NCBI RefSeq assembly: GCF_902498745.1
Contig: NZ_LR701479.1
Span: 1,819,663-1,883,662 of the forward strand
DNA from: Erythrobacter sp. EC-HK427
GTDB taxonomy: Bacteria > Pseudomonadota > Alphaproteobacteria > Sphingomonadales > Sphingomonadaceae
Direction of reading: 5' to 3'
DNA: 64,000 nucleotides
Shown: piece after piece, positions 1 through 9,171 of the stretch
Layout of the letters: the number at the start of each line of letters is the position of its first letter
Numbering within the stretch: position 1 is the first letter of the stretch
Position numbers and translations under genes: made by a program
Notes under the pieces: generated by a model
What the model saw: the letters and a program-made list of their open reading frames with translations, nothing else
Databases searched by the model: none
What the model was told of the DNA's origin: nothing

Positions 1-1
1 T

Positions 2-511
2 CCCGACTGGCCGCTGCCCAAGCTGTTCCGCGTAAAGAAGGCGGGCAAAGTGGACCGCGCGATCTTCGAAGGCGCGACGATTAACACCCCCTCCATGCTG
101 GCGGTGGAAGATTATATCTGGTGCCTTGAATGGGCGAAGTCGATCGGTGGGCGTGCCGCGCTGATCGAGCGGGCGAACTCCAACGCGCAGATCGTCAAGG
201 ACTGGATCGAAGCGACCCCGTGGCTGCGCAATATGGCGAGCGATCCCGCGCAGCAGACCAATACCGGCGTGTGCATGGTGTTCCAGGGCGAATGGTATGA
301 CAGCCTGTCCGAAGAGGACAAGGCGGGTGTGCCCACGAAAATCGCCGCCAAGCTGGAAGCGCTCGATGTCGGTTACGATTTCAACGGCTACCGCGATGCC
401 CCTCCGGGCCTGCGCATCTGGTGCGGCGGCTCGGTGGAAGCCGAGGACGTGCGCCGCCTGCTGCCGTGGATCGAATGGGCTTACGAAGAGCTGAAAGCCG
501 GACGGCTGTAG
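2..511 (+). CDS. serC: Phosphoserine aminotransferase, C-terminal part (5' end outside window)
   Basis: Catalyses transamination of 3-phosphohydroxypyruvate with glutamate to phosphoserine, the second step of serine synthesis, using PLP in the cytosol. The reading frame is open from base 2, so the N-terminal half including the PLP lysine lies upstream of the window. The visible 169 residues contain the family stretch FEGATINTPSMLAVEDY and the C-terminal segment ending in PPGLRIWCGGSVE, typical of the alphaproteobacterial SerC type. serA, the preceding step of the pathway, follows 134 bp downstream on the same strand, which supports the call. Seen directly: partial frame and motifs. Inferred: operon with serA. 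Confidence 0.9.
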   Translation, partial: PDWPLPKLFRVKKAGKVDRAIFEGATINTPSMLAVEDYIWCLEWAKSIGGRAALIERANSNAQIVKDWIEATPWLRNMASDPAQQTNTGVCMVFQGEWYDSLSEEDKAGVPTKIAAKLEALDVGYDFNGYRDAPPGLRIWCGGSVEAEDVRRLLPWIEWAYEELKAGRL

Positions 512-534
512 GCCAATCGCCACGCTTCCTTCCC

Positions 535-624
535 CGCTCATCCTGAGCTTGTCGAAGGATCGCTTTTTCTTTTTCCGCCGCGCCTGAAGTGAAGGGCAAC
601 CCTTCGACAAGCTCAGGGTGAGCG
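535..624. repeat. Palindromic intergenic repeat, copy 1 (CTGAGCTTGTCGAAGG family)
   Basis: Arms at 535-558 and 601-624 are 24 bases long and complementary except for one position that can form a G-U pair. They enclose a T/C-rich loop of about 42 bases. The core CCTGAGCTTGTCGAAGG recurs at 45522-45602. It lies between serC and serA, so it would be part of a serC-serA transcript and fold into a long hairpin. No T-tract follows the stem, so it is not a standard intrinsic terminator. Confidence 0.85.
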
Positions 625-645
625 GTTGTTTTAAGGTATAGTCAC

Positions 646-2244
646 ATGACCAAACCCAAAGTTCTCATTTCCGACAAGATGGACCCCAACGCCGCGCGCA
701 TTTTTGAAGATCGTGGCTGCGATGTCGATGTCATCACCGGCGAAACGCCCGAACAGCTGATCGCCCGGATCGGCGACTATGACGGCCTCGCCATCCGTTC
801 GTCGACAAAGGTGACGCGCGAAATCCTCGATGCGGCGACCAATCTGAAGGTCATCGGCCGTGCCGGGATCGGGGTCGACAATGTCGATATTCCCTACGCC
901 TCGTCCAAGGGTGTGGTGGTGATGAACACGCCGTTCGGCAATTCGATCACCACGGCGGAACACGCCATCGCGCTGATCATGGCGCTCGCCCGGCAAATCC
1001 CGGCGGCCAATGCGCAGACGCAGGCGGGCGAATGGCCCAAGAGCGCGTTCATGGGCGTCGAAGTCACCGGCAAGACGCTCGGCCTGATCGGCGCGGGCAA
1101 TATCGGCTCCATCGTCGCGAGCCGCGCGCAAGGCTTGCGGATGAAAGTGATCGCCTATGATCCGTTCCTGACCGCCGAGCGCGCGGTGGAACTGGGTATC
1201 GAAAAGGTCGATCTGGGCGCGCTGGTGGCGCGGGCCGATTTCATCAGCCTGCACAGCCCGCTGACCGACGAGACTCGCAATATCCTCAGCCGCGAACGGC
1301 TGGAGCAGACCAAGAAAGGCGTGCGGATTGTCAACTGCGCGCGCGGCGGTCTGGTGGACGAAGCGGCGCTGAAGGATATGCTCGACAGCGGGCATATCGC
1401 CGGGGCCGCGCTCGATGTGTTCGCGGTCGAGCCGCCCGCGAAGGATCACCCGCTGTTCGGCACGCCCAATTTCATCTGCACCCCGCATCTGGGTGCCTCG
1501 ACCACCGAAGCGCAGGTCAATGTCGCCTTGCAGGTGGCCGAACAGATGGCGGATTATCTCGTCAATGGCGGCGTGACCAACGCATTGAACGTGCCGAGCC
1601 TCAGCGCCGAGGAAGCACCGCGCCTGAAGCCCTATATCGCGCTGGCGGAAAAACTCGGCTCGCTGGTCGGGCAGTTGGAAGGGCCGGATGTGACCGCGAT
1701 AAGCGTCGAAGTCTCCGGCGCGGCGGCGGAACTGAACCTGAAGCCGATCACCGCGGCGGTGCTCGCGGGCATGATGCGCGCCTGGTCGGACACGATCAAC
1801 ATGGTCAACGCGCCGATCCTGGCGAAGGAACGCGGGCTCGATGTCGCCGAAGTGCGGCACAATGACGAAGGCGATTACCACACGCTGCTACGCATTGTCG
1901 CCATCACGCCCGACCGCCGCCGCGAGGTTGCAGGCAGCCTGTTCGGCGAATCCGAAATGCGGCTGGTGGAAATCGCCGGAACCCGGATCGAAACCGATCT
2001 GGAAGGCCATATGATGTATATCGTCAACGAAGACCGCCCCGGCTTTATCGGCCGCTTGGGTTCGGTGCTGGGCGAGGCGGACGTCAATATCGGCAACTTC
2101 CACTTGGGCCGCCGCCTGCCCGACAAGCATCGCGGCGGGGACGCTGTGCTGCTGCTCTCGGTTGACCAGCAACCGGGCAAGGAGGTGCAGGATGCCGTGT
2201 GCGCGCTTGATGGCGTGAAGAAGGTGAAGGCGCTGAGTTTCTAA
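646..2244 (+). CDS. serA: D-3-phosphoglycerate dehydrogenase
   Basis: Oxidises 3-phosphoglycerate to 3-phosphohydroxypyruvate with NAD+, the first step of serine synthesis; cytosolic. The 532-residue length fits the long SerA type: a catalytic and NAD-binding unit, an ASB domain (about 320-450) and a C-terminal ACT domain (about 455-530) for allosteric control. The NAD loop GAGNIG is at 149-154, and the catalytic set is Arg233 (CARGG), Glu262 and His281 (TPHLGA). The ATG at 646 gives a normal N-terminus (MTKPKVLISD). It sits behind serC and in front of hisZ on the same strand. A repeat lies on either side of the gene. Confidence 0.97.
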   Translation: MTKPKVLISDKMDPNAARIFEDRGCDVDVITGETPEQLIARIGDYDGLAIRSSTKVTREILDAATNLKVIGRAGIGVDNVDIPYASSKGVVVMNTPFGNSITTAEHAIALIMALARQIPAANAQTQAGEWPKSAFMGVEVTGKTLGLIGAGNIGSIVASRAQGLRMKVIAYDPFLTAERAVELGIEKVDLGALVARADFISLHSPLTDETRNILSRERLEQTKKGVRIVNCARGGLVDEAALKDMLDSGHIAGAALDVFAVEPPAKDHPLFGTPNFICTPHLGASTTEAQVNVALQVAEQMADYLVNGGVTNALNVPSLSAEEAPRLKPYIALAEKLGSLVGQLEGPDVTAISVEVSGAAAELNLKPITAAVLAGMMRAWSDTINMVNAPILAKERGLDVAEVRHNDEGDYHTLLRIVAITPDRRREVAGSLFGESEMRLVEIAGTRIETDLEGHMMYIVNEDRPGFIGRLGSVLGEADVNIGNFHLGRRLPDKHRGGDAVLLLSVDQQPGKEVQDAVCALDGVKKVKALSF

Positions 2245-2247
2245 TCT

Positions 2248-2342
2248 CCCCTCCCGCTTGCGGGAGGGGCCGGGGGAGGGCCTGTAACCCGCCCCGCGCC
2301 AGTGACATTCCCTCCCCTAACCCCTCCCGCAAGCGGGCGGGG
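2248..2342. repeat. Paired GC-rich palindromes between serA and hisZ
   Basis: Two short palindromes lie in the 142-bp serA-hisZ gap. The first has 10-bp arms at 2248-2257 and 2260-2269 (CCCCTCCCGC, loop TT). The second is the same motif at 2321-2342 with loop AA and one arm mismatch. They are separated by GGGGGAGGG and CCCTCCCC tracts that are also mutually complementary, so the whole stretch can fold as one long stem. No poly-T follows. Probably a repetitive extragenic palindrome pair. Confidence 0.75.
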
Positions 2343-2386
2343 AACAAGGTTTCGACAAGCCGGAAGGTGGTCGCTAGAGGAACCCC

Positions 2387-3499
2387 ATGACCATCCCCAC
2401 GCAAGACCTCCTGCCCGAAGGCCTCGAAGACCGCTTGCCGCAAAGCGCGGCGGCGGCGGCGCGTATCCAGCGGGCGATGCTCGATGTGATGCGCAGCCAT
2501 GGCTATGACCGCGTCCGCCCGCCGCTGATCGAATTCGAACAGAGCATGGCCAAGCGGATGGACGGGGTGCAAACGCGCCGGCTGTTCCGCTTTGTCGATC
2601 CCAAAAGCCTGCGCTCGCTCGCTTTGCGCAGCGACATGACGGTGCAGGTCGGGCGTATCGCCGCCACTGGTCTCGCCAATGCACCGCGCCCGTTGCGGCT
2701 CGCTTATGCGGGACAAGTGGCGCGCATCCAGGGCGATATGCTCGACCCGCGCCGCGAATACCAGCAGGTCGGGGCCGAGCTGATCGGCAGCGATAGCGTG
2801 GCGGCGGCAAGCGAAGTGGTGGAGTTGGCGATCCTAGCGCTGGAAGCGGCGGGGGCGCACGGCATTTCGGTCGATTTCACGCTGCCCGACCTGGTCGATA
2901 CGCTGGCCGACGGGCCGCTCCCGCTGACCCCGCAGCAGCGCGTGACGGTGCGACGCGAGCTCGATGCGAAGGATGCAGGTGCACTCGTGGAGGCGGGGGG
3001 CGCTGCCTATCTGCCGCTGATCCACGCGACGGGGCCATTTCCCGCAGCGGCGGAGAAGCTCGCCGCGCTCGATGCGACCGATGCGCTCGCCTCGCGCATC
3101 GAAGGACTGCGCGCGATTGCCGAGCGGGTGCAAGGCCGCGCCCGTGTGACGCTCGATCCGAGCGAGCGACACGGTTTTGAATACCAAAGCTGGTTCGGCT
3201 TCACGCTCTATGCCGAAGGGGTGCGCGGCGCGCTGGGGCGCGGCGGCACCTATCGCATCGGCGGCAGCGAGGAAGTGGCGACGGGCTTTTCGCTCTTCCC
3301 CGATGCGCTGGTGGAAGCTGTCAAGGCTGCCGAGGATCTCGGCCGCAAGCTGTTCCTGCCGTTGGGCCATGACCGCGACGCGGCGGCCCGGCTGCGCGCC
3401 GAAGGCTGGCGCACGGTCGCTGCGCTGGCGGATGGCGATGACGCCGCGCTGCTCGGCTGCACGCACGTGCTTGATGGCGGCAAAGCGAAAGCGGTTTAG
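2387..3499 (+). CDS. hisZ: ATP phosphoribosyltransferase regulatory subunit
   Basis: HisZ is a catalytically inactive paralogue of histidyl-tRNA synthetase that binds and activates the short form of HisG, the first enzyme of histidine synthesis. The 370-residue protein shows the class II aminoacyl-tRNA-synthetase-like fold: the opening DLLPEGLEDRLPQSA, the motif 2-like RSDMTVQVGRI and ARIQGDMLDPRREYQQVGAE, and the late GGGTYRIGG segment. No anticodon-binding domain follows, as expected for HisZ. The ATG at 2387 has AGAGGA five bases upstream. hisG is not in the window. The 3' end overlaps the convergent esterase gene by four bases. Confidence 0.93.
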   Translation: MTIPTQDLLPEGLEDRLPQSAAAAARIQRAMLDVMRSHGYDRVRPPLIEFEQSMAKRMDGVQTRRLFRFVDPKSLRSLALRSDMTVQVGRIAATGLANAPRPLRLAYAGQVARIQGDMLDPRREYQQVGAELIGSDSVAAASEVVELAILALEAAGAHGISVDFTLPDLVDTLADGPLPLTPQQRVTVRRELDAKDAGALVEAGGAAYLPLIHATGPFPAAAEKLAALDATDALASRIEGLRAIAERVQGRARVTLDPSERHGFEYQSWFGFTLYAEGVRGALGRGGTYRIGGSEEVATGFSLFPDALVEAVKAAEDLGRKLFLPLGHDRDAAARLRAEGWRTVAALADGDDAALLGCTHVLDGGKAKAV

Positions 3500-4356
3500 C
3501 GCAGGATTTCGGCGAGCCAGGCATCGACCACGGCGGTCGCTGGATAGTCCGGATCACCCAATCGCACATTGATCTCCCGATGGCCACGCAGGCCGCGCCC
3601 GGCAAAACCTTGCACGCGTGCGGGTGTGCCAGCGGCTTGCAGCGCCGCGGCAAGCGCCTCGCTCTGCTGCGCGCCATCGCGCCGTTGCACGTGAAGGATA
3701 AGGAAGTTCGGCGCATTCGGGCCTTCGGCATGGAATGTCGGCGAAAGCGCGCGCTGGCGGGCAGGATCGCTCCCGAAGGCTGCGGCATAGGTGTCTTGCA
3801 TGATACGGTTGCCGTCTTCGATCTGGCGGGGGACATCATAGGCCGCGCCGTCCAGCGGCAACACGCCGCGCAGGTCGCTATCGCTCATGCCCACACCGCG
3901 CAGATATTGCGGATCGGTTCCCACCAGCGCGACGAGATGCGCGCCAGCCGAATGGCCGGTCAGCACAATCCGTCCGGCATCCAGCCCGAGCTCTGCCGCG
4001 TTTGAACGTAAATGCGCCACCGCGCTCGCCACATCGCTGGCCTGCTGCTCCACCGTTGCATCGGGCACCAGCCGGTAATTGACCGAAGCCACGGCATAGC
4101 CCTGCGCCTGCCAGTGCCGCAGCTTGTCCGAATCCACCATCATCCGCATATCGCCGCGCGACCAGCCGCCGCCATGGACGAACACGATCACCGGCGCATT
4201 GCGCGATGCGCCCGGCCAGAACATCATTTGCTGCAAGCGTTCATCGCCATAGGCGATCGTCTGCGCGTCGGGCAGGGCGAGGCGGGTCTCGATCTCCGCT
4301 TGTGGCAGAGCAGCAAGCGGATGGGCGAGCGCGAAGAGGAGCGCGTAGGTCAGCAT
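3496..4356 (-). CDS. Secreted alpha/beta-hydrolase (esterase/lipase, BD-FAE/HSL-like)
   Basis: Likely an exported carboxylesterase of unknown substrate. A short signal peptide (MLTYALLFALAHPLAALP) is followed by an alpha/beta-hydrolase: oxyanion motif HGGGW at 61-65, nucleophile elbow GHSAG at 134-138 (Ser136), and a plausible acid/His pair near the C-terminus (GHREI). The ATG at 4356 was chosen over an in-frame ATG 45 bases upstream because AAAGGA lies seven bases before it and it puts the hydrophobic signal at the N-terminus; 286 residues. It points against hisZ. DUF1501 and DUF1800 genes lie upstream on the same strand. Substrate cannot be read from sequence. Confidence 0.8.
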   Translation of the reverse strand: MLTYALLFALAHPLAALPQAEIETRLALPDAQTIAYGDERLQQMMFWPGASRNAPVIVFVHGGGWSRGDMRMMVDSDKLRHWQAQGYAVASVNYRLVPDATVEQQASDVASAVAHLRSNAAELGLDAGRIVLTGHSAGAHLVALVGTDPQYLRGVGMSDSDLRGVLPLDGAAYDVPRQIEDGNRIMQDTYAAAFGSDPARQRALSPTFHAEGPNAPNFLILHVQRRDGAQQSEALAAALQAAGTPARVQGFAGRGLRGHREINVRLGDPDYPATAVVDAWLAEILR

Positions 4357-4434
4357 GGCACAGTTCCTTTCACCGCCCATTTTCGCGTCGGGCAGGGGCA
4401 AAGGCCAGTCGCAAAATGTCGGAAAGTGTCGCGG

Positions 4435-5859
4435 CTACACCGCCGCCTGCATGAACCCCAGATCGGGCGCGGCGAACTGGCCGATATTGGGCGAGATGCT
4501 CGGCAACTCGCTGGAGGAGACACCGAACCACTTCGCCAAAGTCGCCGAATATTCATCGACCGAGGTGGTCGGCAGCAAGCGGCCTTGGCCGACATCGTCC
4601 GGCCCGTCCACCGCGATCACCGGTGCCCGGCCATAGAAGCGCCCGCCATTCACCGCGCCGCCAAGGATGAAATGGTGGCTGCCCCAGCCATGATCCGAGC
4701 CATCTCCATTCGATGCCAGCGTGCGCCCGAAATCGGAAGCGGTGAAGGTCGTCACCTGGTCACTGACACCTTGCGCCACCATTTCGCGGTAGAAAGCGTC
4801 CATCGCGAAATCGACCTGGCCCAGCAGCGCCTCGTGCGATCCGATCAGCCCGTCATGGTGGTCAAAGCCGCCGATGCTCACGAAGAAGACCTGCCGGTTC
4901 ACTTGCAGGGCACTGCGCGCGCTGATCATCTGCGCCACCGTGCGCAGCTGGCCAGCGAGCCCGTTGCCCGAGCCGAAATCGGTGCTGATCGTTGCGCCTG
5001 CCAGCGCGCTGTTGACGAAATCGCCATAGGTGATCGATCGCGCCAGCGTTTGCGCGTGATCGGCCTGCAACATATGGCCGTGGTGGACGGTCAGCAGGCT
5101 GTTCAGCGCATCGCGCACAGCGGCGGAATTGTAGACCCGCTGGTTCAGCCCGCGAATGGTCACCGCGCCGCCATTGGAAATCTGGTACGGCACGGCATCT
5201 TCGCCCGCGAGGAAAACCGCATTGCCCGATGCGTTGATCGCGGTGAACATGGCGTTGGTGTTGCCCGACAGGGCGAGATCGCCCATGCGCCCGCCCCAGC
5301 CGGTGATCGAGCCTTCGGGCTGCGAACTTTGCCAGGTCGATTGCTGGTCATTATGGCTGAACAGCTTGGCCGGGCGCGGATAGCGCGAATTGTTGTCACT
5401 TTCATATTGCGCCTTGGTCAGCGGCACCACCAGCGGCCCGACATTGAGCAGCGGCGCCATCGTGCCTTCGCGATACCGCTGGGCAAGGCGCGGCATGGTG
5501 GGCGCGAGCGCCAGCGTCATGTCGTCGGTCAGCGTCTGGCCCTGCGGGGTGGGGAGCAGGGTATTGGCCAGGCTCGATTGCGCCAGCGCGATCCCGCCAT
5601 CCGCCGCGCGCCCGCGAATGTTGAGATAGCGGCCGTAATTAGTGTCATCGAACGGGATCAGCGTGTTCGCATGGTCGTTCCCGCCATACAGGAACACGCA
5701 CACCAGCGCCTTGTATCCGCCCGCCGAGCTGAAGGCTGCGGCTTCCGCCATTCCCGCAAGGCCCAGCGCGTAGGATGATGCGCCACCGAGGATGGCGAGC
5801 TGTCCCGAACGGCGCAAGAAGGCGCGGCGCGAAATCTCGATATCTTTGCCGATAAACAT
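4435..5859 (-). CDS. DUF1501 family Tat-exported protein
   Basis: A 474-residue protein of the DUF1501 family, distant relatives of sulfatases/alkaline phosphatases, function unproven. The N-terminus carries a twin-arginine signal (SRRAFLRRSGQ, residues 10-20) followed by a hydrophobic stretch ending AEAAAF, so export folded to the periplasm is expected. The family opening ALVCVFLYGGNDHANTLIP and later GGFDHHD and SDHGWGSHHF segments are present; these His/Asp clusters look metal-binding. The ATG at 5859 has TAGGAG nine bases upstream. It starts 11 bases after the DUF1800 stop, so the pair is almost certainly cotranscribed, a pairing seen widely in bacteria. Confidence 0.88.
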   Translation of the reverse strand: MFIGKDIEISRRAFLRRSGQLAILGGASSYALGLAGMAEAAAFSSAGGYKALVCVFLYGGNDHANTLIPFDDTNYGRYLNIRGRAADGGIALAQSSLANTLLPTPQGQTLTDDMTLALAPTMPRLAQRYREGTMAPLLNVGPLVVPLTKAQYESDNNSRYPRPAKLFSHNDQQSTWQSSQPEGSITGWGGRMGDLALSGNTNAMFTAINASGNAVFLAGEDAVPYQISNGGAVTIRGLNQRVYNSAAVRDALNSLLTVHHGHMLQADHAQTLARSITYGDFVNSALAGATISTDFGSGNGLAGQLRTVAQMISARSALQVNRQVFFVSIGGFDHHDGLIGSHEALLGQVDFAMDAFYREMVAQGVSDQVTTFTASDFGRTLASNGDGSDHGWGSHHFILGGAVNGGRFYGRAPVIAVDGPDDVGQGRLLPTTSVDEYSATLAKWFGVSSSELPSISPNIGQFAAPDLGFMQAAV

Positions 5860-5870
5860 GGCCGCTGCTC

Positions 5871-7712
5871 CTACCGCTGAACCGAGTAATCGTTGGACAC
5901 CATCACCATAAAAACGGCGGCATGGATGCGGCGCAGTTTCGTCTCGTCGGTATCGGTTTGCAGCACCGGCGTTGCGTCCAGCGCGCTGCGGATGGTTGCC
6001 TTGGTGTCGCTGGAAAGCTGGCCTGCGGTCAGCAGCAGGTCGATCCGGTCGAGCAGGGCTGCCGTGTCATGCGCGATGGGCAGTTCCAGCGAATAGCGCG
6101 CCTTGACATCGCGCGCCCAATATCCGGCGCCTTCGATCATCCGTTCCATGAAATTGACATAGCTGGCGACCGAGGTTTCGTTGACGAGCTGCATTTCGGG
6201 CGCGACCAGCCCGGCAGCGGCGGTTTGCGAGCCGAGCGGGACATAGCCGGGGCGGAAGAAGTTGAAGACCGAAGGCGAACGCAGCGGGGCCTGGCCAAGG
6301 CGGCCATTGGGATCGGCCAGATCGCCGATTTCCCATTTGCCGCTTGCCGAGCGGGCACCGAAAGTGCGTCCCCATTGCGCCAGCTTGACCATCGGTTCGC
6401 GCAGCTTGCCGAACTGCTGGCTGCTGAGCGTGGTAGGCGACAGCGCCTCTTCGTCGAGCAGGATGGCTTTGAACACTGCCCCCAGATCGCCGCGCCTGCC
6501 CGATCCGTTATTGTCGAACACGGCGGCGACGCGGCGGACATAATCGGGGCTGGGATTGCTCGTCACCAGCCGCTGGATCATCTGCTTGCCGAAGAACGGG
6601 CCGACATTGGGATGGTTGAACAGGGTATCGAGCGTGATGCGCAGCGTCTCGGTCGCATTGGTGCCCGCGGGGATGGTGGTGCCAAGGAAGCTCTTGGCTT
6701 CGGTTTCGTGATAGCTATCCTTGCGGGGCCAGCGCCATCTTGCAGGGTCTGCGGTCATCCGCTGGCGCACTTTGAGAGGGCTCGAAATCGTCCAGCCGCC
6801 ACCGCCCGGCTCGGGCGTTTCGGTGACGCCGGTGTGGTCATAATCATAACCGGTGAAGGCCTTGGCGATGCCGGAGACGTCATCATTGTCATAGGTTTCG
6901 ATCGGCCCCCCGTCGGGGCCGGCCTTCAGCGTGCCGTCGGGATTGAGTTCGTACAAGCCGATCGAGAACAGCTGCATCACTTCGCGCCCGAAATTCTCGT
7001 CCGGCACGCGGCCCGTTGCCGGGTCTGCCTTGCGATTGCCCAGCGTGTTGAGGAATTCGCCCATCGCCGGGTTCAGCGTGACTTCTTCCAGCAGTTCGCG
7101 GAAATTGCCGAAGGCGAGGCGGTTGAGCGTGTCCCAGTAATGCCCCATGGCCTGGCTGCGCCAGAGGATTTCTAGCGAGTTGAGCGAGACGACGAAGAAT
7201 TCCGACAGCGCCAGCGCGGCGCGTTTGCGCACGCCGCTATTGCCCAACATCAGCTGTTTCCACAGCATATCGTCGGCGATGCCGGAATTGAAGAAATAGC
7301 CGTTGCTGTCGATGGCGTCATAGCCCTCGGCAATGAAAAACTGCTCTGCTGTCTGGTCGTTGGCGAGGCGCATCTGCGCATCCAGCCACGGCTCGTAACC
7401 CTGTTGGCGGATATCGGCGATGGCGTTGGTGGAGGCGGAAAGCGAGGCGTGGAGGATGAAGCGCGCGGCTTCCTGATCGGTTTGCGGCCGCAGCACGGTG
7501 GGCGGCGCGGTGCCTCCGCTGCTGCCGCCGCTGATCGGGCCGCCGCCGCCACTTCCCGAATCCCCGCCGCCGCAGGCCGCTGTTGCGGTAGCGAGCCCGA
7601 CGATAGCTGCGGCGCGGCCCAATGCCTCGGCATGGCTGGCCACCGGTGTGCTTGTAACGGGTTCGGCGCTGGCGCCGGTGGCGGGAGGGGTTTCGGCGGT
7701 ATCGTCCAGCAT
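5871..7712 (-). CDS. DUF1800 family protein
   Basis: A 613-residue DUF1800 protein, usual partner of DUF1501; biochemical role unknown. The N-terminus is polar (MLDDTAETPPATG) and is followed by a hydrophobic segment ending in AACGGGDSGSGGGG (Cys47). This resembles a displaced lipobox with a glycine/serine linker, so it may be membrane-anchored. The body has the family features AARFILHASLSAS, NFGREVMQLFSIGLYELNPDG (near 245-265), FLGTTIPAG and the C-terminal VFMVMVSNDYSVQR. The ATG at 7712 has AGGG six bases upstream. Faces purA divergently across 161 bp. Confidence 0.87.
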   Translation of the reverse strand: MLDDTAETPPATGASAEPVTSTPVASHAEALGRAAAIVGLATATAACGGGDSGSGGGGPISGGSSGGTAPPTVLRPQTDQEAARFILHASLSASTNAIADIRQQGYEPWLDAQMRLANDQTAEQFFIAEGYDAIDSNGYFFNSGIADDMLWKQLMLGNSGVRKRAALALSEFFVVSLNSLEILWRSQAMGHYWDTLNRLAFGNFRELLEEVTLNPAMGEFLNTLGNRKADPATGRVPDENFGREVMQLFSIGLYELNPDGTLKAGPDGGPIETYDNDDVSGIAKAFTGYDYDHTGVTETPEPGGGGWTISSPLKVRQRMTADPARWRWPRKDSYHETEAKSFLGTTIPAGTNATETLRITLDTLFNHPNVGPFFGKQMIQRLVTSNPSPDYVRRVAAVFDNNGSGRRGDLGAVFKAILLDEEALSPTTLSSQQFGKLREPMVKLAQWGRTFGARSASGKWEIGDLADPNGRLGQAPLRSPSVFNFFRPGYVPLGSQTAAAGLVAPEMQLVNETSVASYVNFMERMIEGAGYWARDVKARYSLELPIAHDTAALLDRIDLLLTAGQLSSDTKATIRSALDATPVLQTDTDETKLRRIHAAVFMVMVSNDYSVQR

Positions 7713-7873
7713 AGCTTGCCCTTTGTGCTGCCGTGACGGCCACGGACAGGCCGTTCTCCTGTAAGGTGGTGAAATCCGCCTTTCCGAACAGGGTTAACAG
7801 GGCGTAACCCATTGCTCCGCCATGCGCGAGCGCCTAGGGCGCGCTCTGGCTACAAAATGGCAGGATTCACCGC

Positions 7874-9163
7874 ATGGCAAACGTCACCGTAATCGGCGCC
7901 CAATGGGGCGATGAGGGCAAGGGCAAGATTGTCGACTGGCTCGCCGCCCGCGCCGACGTCGTGGTGCGCTTCCAGGGCGGGCACAATGCCGGGCACACGC
8001 TGGTGGTGGGTGACCAGACCTACAAGCTCAGCCTGCTGCCCAGCGGCATCGTTACCGGCACGCTGAGCCTGATCGGCAATGGCGTGGTGCTCGATCCGTG
8101 GGCTTTGCAGAGCGAAATCGCCAAGCTGGAATCGCAGGGCGTTGCCATTACGCCCACCAATTTCGGGATTGCCGACAATTGCCCGCTGATCCTGCCCCTG
8201 CACCGCGACCTCGACGGCTTGCGCGAAGCGGCGGCGGGCGCGGGCAAGATCGGTACGACGGGGCGCGGCATTGGCCCGGCCTATGAAGACAAGGTGGGCC
8301 GCCGCGCTATCCGCGTGTGCGATCTGGCGCATCTCGATGATCTGACCCCGCAGCTTGACCGGCTGTGCGCGCATCACGACGCGCTGCGCGCCGGTTTCGG
8401 ACAGGCGCCGGTGGACCGCGAGGCGCTGCTCGCCGAACTGCGCGAAATCGCGCCCTTCGTGAACCAGTTTGCGCAGCCGGTGTGGAAGCGCCTCAACGAA
8501 GTGAAGAAGGCGGGCGCGAAGATCCTGTTCGAAGGCGCGCAGGGCGTGCTGCTGGATGTCGATCACGGCACCTATCCCTTCGTCACCAGCTCCAACACGG
8601 TGAGCGGCACGGTGGCGAGCGGCAGCGGGCTTGGCCCCGGCAGTGCAGGCTTTGTGCTCGGCATCGTCAAGGCCTACACCACCCGCGTGGGCAGCGGCCC
8701 GTTCCCGACCGAGCTTGAAGACGAAGTGGGCCAGAAACTGGGCGAGCGCGGGCACGAATTCGGCACAGTCACCGCAAGGAAGCGCCGCTGCGGCTGGTTC
8801 GACGCGGTGCTGGTACGCCAGACCTGCGCGCTTAGCGGCGTCACCGGCATTGCGCTCACCAAGATCGACGTGCTCGACGGGTTCGAGACGATCCGCATCT
8901 GCACCGGCTACAGGCTGGGCGACCAGGTGCTTGACTACTTGCCGAGCCATGCTGCCGATCAGGCGGCCATCGAACCGATCTACGAGGAATTCGAAGGCTG
9001 GGAAGGCACCACGGTCGGCGCGCGCAGCTGGGCTGATTTGCCCGCACAGGCGATCAAATATATCCGCCGGATTGAAGAACTGATCGATTGCCCGGTAGCG
9101 AGCGTTTCCACGAGCCCCGAGCGTGAAGACACGATCCTGGTGCGCGATCCGTTCGCGGATTGA
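7874..9163 (+). CDS. purA: Adenylosuccinate synthetase
   Basis: Joins IMP and aspartate with GTP hydrolysis to adenylosuccinate, the committed step to AMP; cytosolic. 429 residues, the usual length. The GTP-binding and catalytic opening [10 protein letters not shown] contains Asp13, and GGHNAGHT contains His41, the two acid/base residues in the same positions as in Escherichia coli PurA. The IMP-site segment [14 protein letters not shown] and the base-recognition TKIDVLDG are also present. The ATG at 7874 has AGGA about nine bases upstream. It stands alone on its strand. Confidence 0.98.
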   Translation: MANVTVIGAQWGDEGKGKIVDWLAARADVVVRFQGGHNAGHTLVVGDQTYKLSLLPSGIVTGTLSLIGNGVVLDPWALQSEIAKLESQGVAITPTNFGIADNCPLILPLHRDLDGLREAAAGAGKIGTTGRGIGPAYEDKVGRRAIRVCDLAHLDDLTPQLDRLCAHHDALRAGFGQAPVDREALLAELREIAPFVNQFAQPVWKRLNEVKKAGAKILFEGAQGVLLDVDHGTYPFVTSSNTVSGTVASGSGLGPGSAGFVLGIVKAYTTRVGSGPFPTELEDEVGQKLGERGHEFGTVTARKRRCGWFDAVLVRQTCALSGVTGIALTKIDVLDGFETIRICTGYRLGDQVLDYLPSHAADQAAIEPIYEEFEGWEGTTVGARSWADLPAQAIKYIRRIEELIDCPVASVSTSPEREDTILVRDPFAD

Positions 9164-9171
9164 TGCCGTTT

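Noticed and set aside
631-1881. 416-codon open frame on the minus strand
   Set aside because: It is the exact antisense of serA and its protein is rich in Arg/His/Gly/Asp, the usual product of reading a high-GC gene backwards. No domain, no ribosome site.
2248-2342. CRISPR-like or intrinsic-terminator reading of the GC palindromes between serA and hisZ
   Set aside because: Only two copies with no spacer regularity and no T-tract, so neither a CRISPR array nor a standard terminator.
4012-5778. 588-codon plus-strand frame
   Set aside because: Antisense of the DUF1501 and esterase genes, which have clear motifs and signals; the frame has Arg/His-rich composition and no recognisable domain.
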